A DNA stretch of 5,412 bases from Lachnospiraceae bacterium (GTDB lineage: Bacteria > Bacillota > Clostridia > Lachnospirales > Anaerotignaceae): contig JAQVIB010000149.1 of NCBI GenBank assembly GCA_028695945.1, positions 1-5,412 on the forward strand, written 5' to 3'. Made by a program: the position numbers and the translations under genes. Shown here in pieces: positions 1 through 4,982 of the stretch; the first letter of the stretch is position 1, and each line of letters opens with the position of its first letter. A model generated the notes under the pieces. It had not been told where the DNA came from. It saw nothing but the letters and a program-made list of their open reading frames with translations, and ran no database searches.

Positions 1-109
1 ACTGGCTGATATTGTTCCAGTGATGAAAAATATGCAAAGTTCTGAGATTGCAAAAGGCATTATTAATAGTAAGAAAACAAGTAAGAAAAAGACTACAAAA
101 TCAGAGTAA
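1..109 (+). CDS. 3' end of an unidentified element gene (partial)
   Basis: An open frame enters from the left edge (first full codon at 2-4) and ends at TAA 107-109. Only about 35 residues are visible: a moderately hydrophobic stretch (LADIVPVMKNM), then a tail very rich in lysine, serine and threonine (SKKTSKKKTTKSE). Such a basic, probably disordered tail is common on nucleic-acid-binding proteins, but no family can be recognised from it. It lies upstream of xis and int and is followed within 14 bp by a strong terminator, so it is probably the last gene of an internal transcription unit of the mobile element. Replication, mobilisation or regulatory roles are all possible. The identity is unknown; that it is a real coding end is supported mainly by the open frame and the terminator placed just after its stop. 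Confidence 0.55.
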   Translation, partial: LADIVPVMKNMQSSEIAKGIINSKKTSKKKTTKSE

Positions 110-122
110 ATATTACTGTATG

Positions 123-150
123 GGCGGTGGAGAAATCTACCGCCTTTATT
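123..150 (+). terminator. Rho-independent terminator upstream of xis
   Basis: A 9-bp stem (GGCGGTGGA at 123-131 with TCTACCGCC at 136-144, one G-T wobble) is closed by a GAAA tetraloop of the stable GNRA type and followed by TTTATT. It lies 14 bp after the stop of the upstream partial gene, where a terminator for that gene is expected. It also isolates xis from upstream transcription unless it is read through. No convincing promoter is visible between it and the xis start. Confidence 0.85.
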
Positions 151-179
151 ATTACAAGTTAACAAGGATGTGAATATTA

Positions 180-374
180 ATGGAAAAAATATTAGTTGAT
201 AAAGCGTTGCTTACACTTGATGATTTTTGCATTTATCTAGGGGTAGGAAAAACAAAGGCAAGAGAATTGTTACATATGCCACGAAATGGATTTACGGTGA
301 GAATAGGAAATAGACTCTATGCTCATAAGAAAAGGTTAGATGAATGGCTAGAAAAGCAATGTGAACACTATTAA
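180..374 (+). CDS. xis: Excisionase, winged-helix Xis-like protein
   Basis: This 64-residue protein has the layout of small excisionases of Firmicute integrative elements (MerR-like winged helix, excisionase-family HTH). Residues 12-31 form the helix-turn-helix (TLDDFCIYLGVGKTKARELL). Residues 38-48 form the basic wing with the typical pattern FTVRIGNRLYA, and residues 50-58 (KKRLDEWLE) form the closing helix. Family members bind near the element ends and bend the DNA, steering the integrase towards excision. The length is close to that of Tn916 Xis, though sequence similarity to it looks low. AAGGA at 164-168 sits 11 bp before the ATG, a slightly long but usable spacing. The stop is 81 bp upstream of the preferred int start, the usual xis-int order. 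Sequence family and context agree; direction control of this particular element is inferred. Confidence 0.88.
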   Translation: MEKILVDKALLTLDDFCIYLGVGKTKARELLHMPRNGFTVRIGNRLYAHKKRLDEWLEKQCEHY

Positions 375-376
375 TA

Positions 377-392
377 TTGAAAGGTTGAAAGG
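377..392 (+). repeat. Tandem 8-bp repeat TTGAAAGG x2
   Basis: Two perfect, adjacent copies of TTGAAAGG lie at 377-384 and 385-392, directly after the xis stop. The second copy contains the candidate -35 hexamer TTGAAA (385-390) of the int promoter, and the first supplies an identical hexamer 8 bp upstream. It may be a short protein-binding repeat or a chance duplication. Confidence 0.5.
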
Positions 393-413
393 GAATGTAC
401 TGAATGATATAAT
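385..413 (+). promoter_or_regulatory. Sigma-A-type promoter for int
   Basis: TTGAAA (385-390) and a perfect TATAAT (408-413) are separated by 17 bp, the optimal spacing for the housekeeping sigma factor. Transcription would start near 420 and give a leader of about 36 nt before the int ATG. It lies in the xis-int gap, so int can be transcribed without xis. The -10 is embedded in an inverted repeat, which suggests repressor or Xis control. The hexamers and spacing are seen directly; activity is inferred. Confidence 0.75.
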
Positions 414-423
414 GTATTCATTC
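401..423. promoter_or_regulatory. Inverted repeat over the int -10, candidate operator
   Basis: GAATGA (402-407) and TCATTC (418-423) form a perfect inverted repeat around the -10 hexamer, with an overlapping alternative TGAAT/ATTCA (401-405 and 416-420). A dimeric DNA-binding protein sitting here would block RNA polymerase. Xis itself, an element repressor or the integrase are candidates. The repeat is plain in the sequence, but binding is inferred and AT-rich palindromes do arise by chance. Confidence 0.5.
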
Positions 424-432
424 TTTAGGTTT

Positions 433-447
433 CCCTTCGTAGAAGGG
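433..447 (+). promoter_or_regulatory. Hairpin sequestering the int ribosome-binding site
   Basis: CCCTTC (433-438), loop GTA, GAAGGG (442-447) is a perfect 6-bp hairpin. Its right arm is the purine core of the int Shine-Dalgarno sequence (AGAAGGGTGAT, 441-451), so folding would hide the ribosome-binding site and lower int translation. No U-tract follows, so it is not a terminator. An upstream segment, AAGGGAA (389-395), can pair with TTCCCTT (431-437) and would break this hairpin in transcripts long enough to contain it. The structure is predicted by eye only. Confidence 0.6.
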
Positions 448-455
448 TGATAAAT

Positions 456-1643
456 ATGGGCAAGGATAATAGAGGTAAAGAGCTGGGGAAAGGATTATCC
501 CAAAGAAAAGATGGTAAATATACTGCACGTTTTACCAACAAATATGGTAATCGAATCCAATTTTATGATGAAAAATTGGCGGTTGTGAGAATGTGGTTGA
601 ATAATGCCATTTATGATGATGCTCACAACATTACAAGTTTAAGTAGTAAAATGACAATTTCAGCTTGGTCTGATGTTTGGTTAAATGAGTATATAAAAAA
701 CAGTGTTGAAAAAACTACATATAATAGCTACGTTACAACTTGTAAGCAAATAAACAAGGTTTTAGGTAAAATAAGGCTTTCTGAAGTTAAGCAAATAACA
801 TTACAAAGGTTTTTCAATGAAATAGCGATTGAATATAAAAAAGGAACAATTAAATTAATAGTGGTTGTGCTTAAAGCAATGATAACCCAAGCCATGAATA
901 ATGGGTATTTAACGGACAACCCTATTAAAGGATTGAAATTACCAGTAAATCTTGAGAAAAAACTTCAAAGAGTTTTATCTATTGGCGAACAAAAATTATT
1001 TATTCAATATTTACGGTCGAATTATCATTATGCTATTGTGCAAACTTGTATTATGACAGGGTTGAGAATAGGTGAAGTTATGGCACTGACATGGGACGAT
1101 ATAGATTTTGAAAAAAATTGCATACATGTCAACAAATCCATTTCTTATAACAACTTTAACGGTGAAAATTGTACCTTTTTTGTTAAACCTCCTAAAACCA
1201 AAAGTAGTATTCGTTGTATACCAATAAAAGCAGAGTTGAAACTTATACTACAAAACCATCTTAATAATCAGATTATTTTGAAAGAAAGTTCAATGTGGTG
1301 TCCCATTAATGAATTTACAAACCTAGTTTTTACAACAAAAACAGGAGCTCCTTTTACCCAAGCACAGATATTTAATTGTTTGACAGCAGTTGTAAAGAAA
1401 ATAAACAAAGAAGAAAAAACTAAGGCAATAGAAGAGAATAGGATATTTGATGAATTTTTACCTGTACATCCGCATTCACTTAGACATACCTTTGCTACAA
1501 GATGTTTTGAGGCTGGTATGAGTCCTAAAACAGTTCAATATCTTATGGGGCACTCATCAATTAATATGACTATGGACTTGTATACACATGTAACCGAGGA
1601 ACACAAAAAAGATGAGTTTGAAAGAGTAATAATGATAGTTTAG
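456..1643 (+). CDS. int: Tyrosine site-specific integrase, Tn916/lambda type
   Basis: This 395-residue recombinase cuts and rejoins DNA at the att sites through a 3'-phosphotyrosine. A basic arm-binding N-terminal domain (about 1-60, with the strand pattern KDGKYTARF) is followed by a SAM-like core-binding domain (about 65-165) and the catalytic domain (about 170-390). All catalytic residues are visible: Arg204 in TGLRIGEV, Lys247 in KPPKTKSS, His340 and Arg343 in HSLRHTFAT, His366 in MGHSS, and the nucleophile Tyr376 in MDLYTH. The length is normal and no frameshift is seen, so the enzyme should be active. ATG 456 is preferred because the Shine-Dalgarno AGAAGGGTGAT (441-451) precedes it closely; the in-frame GTG at 447, which would add three residues, lies inside that motif. 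It pairs with xis upstream and faces the element end, so attR lies just downstream. Family assignment is firm; int naming follows Tn916-like elements. Confidence 0.96.
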   Translation: MGKDNRGKELGKGLSQRKDGKYTARFTNKYGNRIQFYDEKLAVVRMWLNNAIYDDAHNITSLSSKMTISAWSDVWLNEYIKNSVEKTTYNSYVTTCKQINKVLGKIRLSEVKQITLQRFFNEIAIEYKKGTIKLIVVVLKAMITQAMNNGYLTDNPIKGLKLPVNLEKKLQRVLSIGEQKLFIQYLRSNYHYAIVQTCIMTGLRIGEVMALTWDDIDFEKNCIHVNKSISYNNFNGENCTFFVKPPKTKSSIRCIPIKAELKLILQNHLNNQIILKESSMWCPINEFTNLVFTTKTGAPFTQAQIFNCLTAVVKKINKEEKTKAIEENRIFDEFLPVHPHSLRHTFATRCFEAGMSPKTVQYLMGHSSINMTMDLYTHVTEEHKKDEFERVIMIV

Positions 1644-1651
1644 AGTGGAAA

Positions 1652-1673
1652 TTGGTGTAAAAATGGTGTAAGA
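1652..1673. repeat. Two 11-bp direct repeats, candidate integrase arm sites
   Basis: TTGGTGTAAAA (1652-1662) and ATGGTGTAAGA (1663-1673) are adjacent repeats sharing TGGTGTAA. The 11-bp period is one helical turn, so two protein protomers would bind the same face of the DNA. They start 9 bp after the int stop codon, where lambda- and Tn916-type elements keep the arm-type (DR2-like) sites bound by the integrase N-terminal domain. The repeats are seen directly; their role is inferred from position. Confidence 0.6.
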
Positions 1674-1679
1674 TATAAA
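1652..1679 (+). promoter_or_regulatory. Possible weak promoter reading into queA
   Basis: TTGGTG (1652-1657) and TATAAA (1674-1679) are 16 bp apart and could form a modest sigma-A promoter starting near 1686, about 60 bp before queA. It overlaps the candidate integrase repeats, so bound integrase could compete with polymerase. If real, the element would supply a promoter to the downstream chromosomal operon. Match quality is only moderate. Confidence 0.35.
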
Positions 1680-1690
1680 ACAATGAAATA

Positions 1691-1740
1691 TGAAGTGCGG
1701 GAAAGCCTTGATTTTAGGCACTTTAGGACATAGGAGATAG
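1691..1740 (+). other. Element-chromosome junction (attR) region
   Basis: The right end of the element must fall between the int stop (1643) and queA (1747), most likely here, beyond the arm-like repeats. The stretch contains an 8-bp imperfect inverted repeat, TGAAGTGC (1691-1698) with GCACTTTA (1718-1725, one G-T wobble), and a competing stem GCCT/AGGC (1705-1708 and 1716-1719). Frame 1690-1740 is open and ends TTLGHRR-like as ...LGTLGHRR then TAG, 6 bp before the queA ATG. It could be the left-over 3' end of the target gene. The exact crossover cannot be set without the left end of the element. Confidence 0.45.
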
Positions 1741-1746
1741 TAAACA

Positions 1747-2778
1747 ATGAAAACATCAGATTTTAATTTTGATTTACCTCAGGAACTTATAGCACAGAAA
1801 CCTTTAAAAGATAGAGCATCATCAAGGCTTTTGGTTATGGATAAGGTAACTGGAGAAATAGAACACAGACATTTTAGAGATATTAAGGATTATTTAAAGG
1901 CAGGAGACTGTCTTGTAATTAACAATACAAAGGTTTTGCCAGCAAGACTTATTGGTGAAAGAAAAAATACAGGAGCAAGAGTAGAGGTGCTTTTGCTTAC
2001 TCGAAAAGAAATTGATACATGGGAAGTTTTAGTTTTCCCGGGGAAAAAGGCGCGTGAAGGTGACAAGATTGTTTTTGGTGGCGGAAAGCTTGAGGCTGAG
2101 GTGCTTGAAATAATTGAGGGTGGAAATAGAATTGTGAAATTTACCTTTGACGGGGTTTTTGAAAACGTACTGGATGAGCTTGGAGAAATGCCTCTTCCAC
2201 CTTACATTACCCATAAGCTGGAGGACAAAAACCGTTATCAAACAGTTTATGCTGAACATGATGGCTCTGCTGCCGCACCTACGGCAGGGCTTCATTTTAC
2301 ACCAGAGTTAATGAAAGAGATTGGAGAAATGGGTGTTAAAATTGCCCATGTAACACTTCATGTTGGTCTTGGCACATTTCGCCCTGTAAAGGTTGATGAT
2401 GTAACTAACCATGAGATGCATAGTGAATATTATGTGGTTGAACAGGAACAGGCAGATATTATAAATACAACAAAACAGGCTGGCGGACGTATTATTTCTG
2501 TTGGAACAACATCTACCAGAACCCTTGAATCTGTAACAGATGATGATGGCATTGTTCAGGCTAAAAGCGGTTGGACAAAAATATTTATTTATCCTGGATA
2601 TAAATTTAAAGCGATAGATTGCCTTATAAGTAATTTTCATTTACCTGAAAGCACGCTTATAATGCTTGTTTCAGCTTTGGCGGGCAAAGAAAATGTTTTA
2701 AATGCATATAAAATTGCAGTTGAGGGGAAATATAGATTTTTCAGTTTTGGAGATGCTATGTTTCTTACAAGTAAATAA
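1747..2778 (+). CDS. queA: tRNA preQ1(34) S-adenosylmethionine ribosyltransferase-isomerase QueA
   Basis: QueA transfers and isomerises the ribosyl group of S-adenosylmethionine onto 7-aminomethyl-7-deazaguanine at wobble position 34 of GUN-anticodon tRNAs, giving epoxyqueuosine in the cytosol. The 343-residue length is normal for the family. Hallmarks run through the whole protein: FDLPQELIAQKP near the N-terminus, INNTKVLPARL at 58-68, the signature RYQTVYAEHDGSAAAPTAGL at 163-182, HVGLGTFRPV at 205-214, GTTSTRTLES at 253-262, and SNFHLPESTLIMLVSALAG at 295-313. AGGAG at 1732-1736 lies 10 bp before the ATG, a good start. It heads a four-gene operon. In Bacillus subtilis queA is followed by tgt; here the next gene is a methyltransferase. 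The gene is intact despite the mobile element inserted just upstream, although that insertion has probably cut it off from its native promoter. Confidence 0.98.
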   Translation: MKTSDFNFDLPQELIAQKPLKDRASSRLLVMDKVTGEIEHRHFRDIKDYLKAGDCLVINNTKVLPARLIGERKNTGARVEVLLLTRKEIDTWEVLVFPGKKAREGDKIVFGGGKLEAEVLEIIEGGNRIVKFTFDGVFENVLDELGEMPLPPYITHKLEDKNRYQTVYAEHDGSAAAPTAGLHFTPELMKEIGEMGVKIAHVTLHVGLGTFRPVKVDDVTNHEMHSEYYVVEQEQADIINTTKQAGGRIISVGTTSTRTLESVTDDDGIVQAKSGWTKIFIYPGYKFKAIDCLISNFHLPESTLIMLVSALAGKENVLNAYKIAVEGKYRFFSFGDAMFLTSK

Positions 2779-2806
2779 AATAGTAAATTAAAAGATTGGT
2801 GGTTTT

Positions 2807-3559
2807 ATGGAAGCATACTCTGGCTTTGCAGAGGTTTATGATAGATTTATGAATAATATAAATTATGATGAGTGGGTAGAATATCTTCATAAGATTTGGC
2901 AAAAGTTGAATATTGATCCTAAGCTTATAGCCGAGCTTGGGTGTGGAACAGGAAACATTACTGGAAGGTTAGCAAAAGAAGGCAGAGAAATGATTGGAAT
3001 AGACCTTTCAGAAGAAATGCTGTGGGTAGCTAAACAGAAAGCAGAAAAAGAAAAATTAGATATTCTTTACCTTTGTCAGGATATGTGTGAATTCGAACTT
3101 TATGGCACAGTTGATATTGTTCTTAGCCTTTGTGACAGCATTAATTATATTACGGAAAAAGAAGACTTGGAAGAGGTTTTTAGGTTGGTTAATAACTATC
3201 TTGAACCAAAAGGATATTTTATTTTTGACCTCAATACCGAGCATAAGTTTAAAAATATGCTTGCTGAAAATACATTTGGTGAAACTGATGAGGATATGGC
3301 GTACATTTGGCAAAATTCCTATGATGAAGAAGAAAAAATAAACGAATACTATGTTAATTTTTTTATAGCAGACAAAAATGGAAAATACGAAAGAATTGAA
3401 GAATGCCACTATGAAAGGGCTTATAGCATTGAAGAAATAAAGAAAATTATGGAAAAAAGCAAAATGAAGTTTGTTGCGGCATATGATGCGTTTACATTTG
3501 ATTCACCAAGGCACGACAGCGAAAGAATATATATAATTGCACAAGAATGTGGCAAATAG
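2807..3559 (+). CDS. Class I SAM-dependent methyltransferase, YqeM-like
   Basis: This 250-residue soluble protein has the Rossmann-fold methyltransferase core. Motif I is AELGCGTGN at 42-50, the acidic residue after strand 2 is in GIDLSEEML (64-72, Asp66), motif III-like LCQDM is at 89-93, and the strand-4 region is VDIVLSLCDSINYI at 102-115. The N-terminal YSGFAEVYDRFMNNINYDEW (4-23) is typical of the B. subtilis YqeM group, a widespread Firmicute family whose substrate is not established to my knowledge. The C-terminal part (about 165-250) is a beta-rich cap ending in RIYIIAQ. GGTGG at 2798-2802 is only 4 bp from the ATG, a tight spacing. It is 28 bp after queA and 19 bp before hslO, so it is co-transcribed with them. 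Family is secure; the methyl acceptor is unknown. Confidence 0.92.
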   Translation: MEAYSGFAEVYDRFMNNINYDEWVEYLHKIWQKLNIDPKLIAELGCGTGNITGRLAKEGREMIGIDLSEEMLWVAKQKAEKEKLDILYLCQDMCEFELYGTVDIVLSLCDSINYITEKEDLEEVFRLVNNYLEPKGYFIFDLNTEHKFKNMLAENTFGETDEDMAYIWQNSYDEEEKINEYYVNFFIADKNGKYERIEECHYERAYSIEEIKKIMEKSKMKFVAAYDAFTFDSPRHDSERIYIIAQECGK

Positions 3560-3578
3560 CAACTAGGAGGGTTTATAA

Positions 3579-4463
3579 GTGGAAGATTATATTTTAAGAG
3601 CAACTGCGGCAGACGGAGCTATACGTGCCTTTGCTGCTACAAGCAAAAATACAGTAGAAACAGCAAGAAAATTACACAATACAACGCCAGTAGCCACAGC
3701 GGCATTAGGCAGGTTGTTAACAGCGGCAGCAATTATTGGTACAACCCTTAAAAACGAAAAAGATTTAATTACATTACAGATAAGGTGTGAAGGTGAAATA
3801 CAAGGAATAATTGCCACAAGTGACAGCAAAGGCAGGGTAAAGGGCTATGCATTTAATCCAGAATGCAGTTTTGCAGAGCAATATCCAGGAAAGCTGGACG
3901 TTGGTGGGGCAGTTGGTGCAGGCACACTTACAGTAATTAAAGACATTGGTTTAAAAGAACCTTATGCAGGTCAAATTGAACTTATAAGTGGTGAAATTGC
4001 TGAGGATTTAACCTATTATTATGCAAAAAGCGAGCAGACGCCATCAGCAGTTGGACTGGGTGTTCTTATTGATGTAGACGAAACTGTAAGGCAGGCAGGT
4101 GGATTTATAATTCAGCTTATGCCTGATGCACCTGAAACCGTTATAGATGCACTTGAGCAAAATATTGCAAGAACACCATATATTACAGACCTTATGGATA
4201 TGGGCAAAACTGCCGAAGAGATTTTGGATATGATTTTAGGCAATTTAGGAGTAAAAATTACGGACAAAATGCCAATGGAATTTTATTGCAGTTGTACAAG
4301 GGAACGTGTTGAAAAAGCACTTATATCCATTGGTGCAAAAGAGCTTACAAAAATTATTGAAGAGGATAAAAAAGCAAACCTGAAATGCCATTTTTGCAAT
4401 AAAGACTATGCTTTTAATGAAGATGACCTAAATAAGCTACTTGCAGAAGCAACCGAAAGGTAA
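3579..4463 (+). CDS. hslO: Hsp33 redox-regulated chaperone
   Basis: Hsp33 is a cytosolic holdase. It is inactive while four cysteines hold zinc, and is switched on by oxidation and unfolding during oxidative or bleach stress. The four zinc ligands are present as CxC-X30-CxxC: Cys237 and Cys239 in FYCSCTRERV, Cys270 and Cys273 in LKCHFCNKDY. The N-terminal domain carries the usual patterns ATAADGAIRAFAA (8-20), TPVATAALGRLLTAA (36-50), and the PSAVGLGVLIDVD stretch at 155-167. The length of 294 residues is normal. The start is GTG, supported by a strong AGGAGGG (3565-3571) 7 bp upstream, with no better in-frame ATG nearby. Two further cysteines (70 and 96) lie outside the zinc module. Its place in an operon with a tRNA modification enzyme and a NUDIX hydrolase suggests general housekeeping; any shared stress role is inference. 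Confidence 0.98.
   Translation: MEDYILRATAADGAIRAFAATSKNTVETARKLHNTTPVATAALGRLLTAAAIIGTTLKNEKDLITLQIRCEGEIQGIIATSDSKGRVKGYAFNPECSFAEQYPGKLDVGGAVGAGTLTVIKDIGLKEPYAGQIELISGEIAEDLTYYYAKSEQTPSAVGLGVLIDVDETVRQAGGFIIQLMPDAPETVIDALEQNIARTPYITDLMDMGKTAEEILDMILGNLGVKITDKMPMEFYCSCTRERVEKALISIGAKELTKIIEEDKKANLKCHFCNKDYAFNEDDLNKLLAEATER
4231..4250 (+). repeat. 20-bp near-repeat of the attR region inside hslO
   Basis: These 20 bases match 1709-1728 at 19 of 20 positions in the same orientation (TGATTTTAGGCA-TTTAGGA, differing only at base 13, A here and C there). Here they encode part of hslO (MILGNLG). The other copy lies at the presumed element junction. It may be coincidence in AT-rich DNA or a secondary recombination site. 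Confidence 0.4.
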
Positions 4464-4476
4464 CGGGTGAAGGCTA

Positions 4477-4953
4477 TTGAAAAGGGACTTTGCCTTTGCT
4501 GTAAAGGCTATAATTATAAAAGAAGACCGATTTCTTGTACTTCATCGTTCTCCAGAGGAAATAGAAAGCAGTATACTTAATAAACATGAAGCATGGGATT
4601 TACCAGGAGGAGGAGTACATTTTTTTGAAACAACGGAAAGAGCGTTGTTTCGTGAAGTTAAGGAGGAAACATCTATAAAGGTTCGGCTTATAAAACTTAT
4701 GAATGCATACGATGCTATTAGAACAGCACTGCATCTTGTTATACTTACATACATATGCCAATATACAGATGGTGATGTTGCTTTAAGCAATGAACACGAT
4801 AGATTTTACTGGCTTACTTTAAATGAAATGCAAGAAATGAACTTACCACACTGGATGATACGGGATTTTAGGAATGCCACAGAAGAGTTGATGAATATAG
4901 CTAATTTGGAAAAAATTGAACAGAAAAATTTTTATATTAACCCGACCTTGTGA
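4477..4953 (+). CDS. NUDIX hydrolase domain protein
   Basis: NUDIX enzymes hydrolyse nucleoside diphosphates linked to another group, using a divalent metal. The Nudix box spans residues 45-67, matching Gx5Ex7REUxEExGU as G45, E51, R59, E60, E63 and E64, so the catalytic and metal-binding residues are intact. The usual Gly near its end is Ser66 (EETSI). The N-terminal strands (FAFAVKAIIIKEDRFLVLHR, 5-24) and DLPGGG (41-46) fit the fold. The start is TTG: an in-frame TGA at 4468-4470 blocks extension, no ATG comes before the first strand, and GGGTGA at 4465-4470 is 6 bp upstream. It is 13 bp after hslO and last in the operon; its final codons form one arm of the terminator. The substrate cannot be read from the sequence. 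Sanitation of oxidised nucleotides beside hslO is possible but only a guess. Confidence 0.93.
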   Translation: MKRDFAFAVKAIIIKEDRFLVLHRSPEEIESSILNKHEAWDLPGGGVHFFETTERALFREVKEETSIKVRLIKLMNAYDAIRTALHLVILTYICQYTDGDVALSNEHDRFYWLTLNEMQEMNLPHWMIRDFRNATEELMNIANLEKIEQKNFYINPTL

Positions 4954-4972
4954 AACAAAAGGTCGGGTTTTT
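4939..4972 (+). terminator. Rho-independent terminator of the queA-NUDIX operon
   Basis: AACCCGACCTT (4939-4949) pairs perfectly with AAGGTCGGGTT (4959-4969), an 11-bp stem with a 9-nt loop followed by a U-tract (TTT 4970-4972). The left arm lies in the last four sense codons of the NUDIX gene and the stop codon TGA is in the loop. It ends the + strand operon before the convergent polymerase gene. On the opposite strand the stem is followed by AATATAAAAA rather than a clean U-run, so it is probably a poor terminator for the polymerase gene. Confidence 0.92.
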
Positions 4973-4982
4973 ACTGTAAATT

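Noticed and set aside
447..449. GTG as the start of int
   Set aside because: It lies inside the Shine-Dalgarno motif itself; ATG 456 is correctly spaced from AGAAGGGTGAT and gives a normal integrase N-terminus.
1691..1725. Terminator for int formed by TGAAGTGC/GCACTTTA
   Set aside because: The stem has a 19-nt loop and is followed by GGACATAGG rather than a U-tract, so it does not look like a rho-independent terminator.
1644..1746. preQ1 riboswitch upstream of queA
   Set aside because: The short leader lacks the compact preQ1-I pattern (C-rich loop and A-rich tail), and such riboswitches usually control preQ1 synthesis or transport genes rather than queA.
1644..1746. tRNA gene as the integration target
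   Set aside because: No acceptor stem, T-arm GTTCGAATC-like sequence or cloverleaf fits between int and queA.
2029..2640. Two - strand reading frames opposite queA (2029-2295 and 2308-2640)
   Set aside because: They overlap an unambiguous full-length queA, and their translations have no recognisable domain and an odd residue make-up. They are shadow frames.
3087..3341. Possible small membrane protein in the +1 frame of the methyltransferase gene
   Set aside because: The hydrophobic look comes from reading an AT-rich gene out of frame, and there is no ribosome-binding site of its own.
3056..3409. Frames on both strands overlapping the methyltransferase gene
   Set aside because: The products are low-complexity (Phe/Ile- or Lys-rich) and sit inside a gene with clear methyltransferase motifs.
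4939..4972. Bidirectional terminator serving the polymerase gene as well
   Set aside because: On the - strand the stem is followed by AATATAAAAA, not a U-run, so efficient termination in that direction is not supported.
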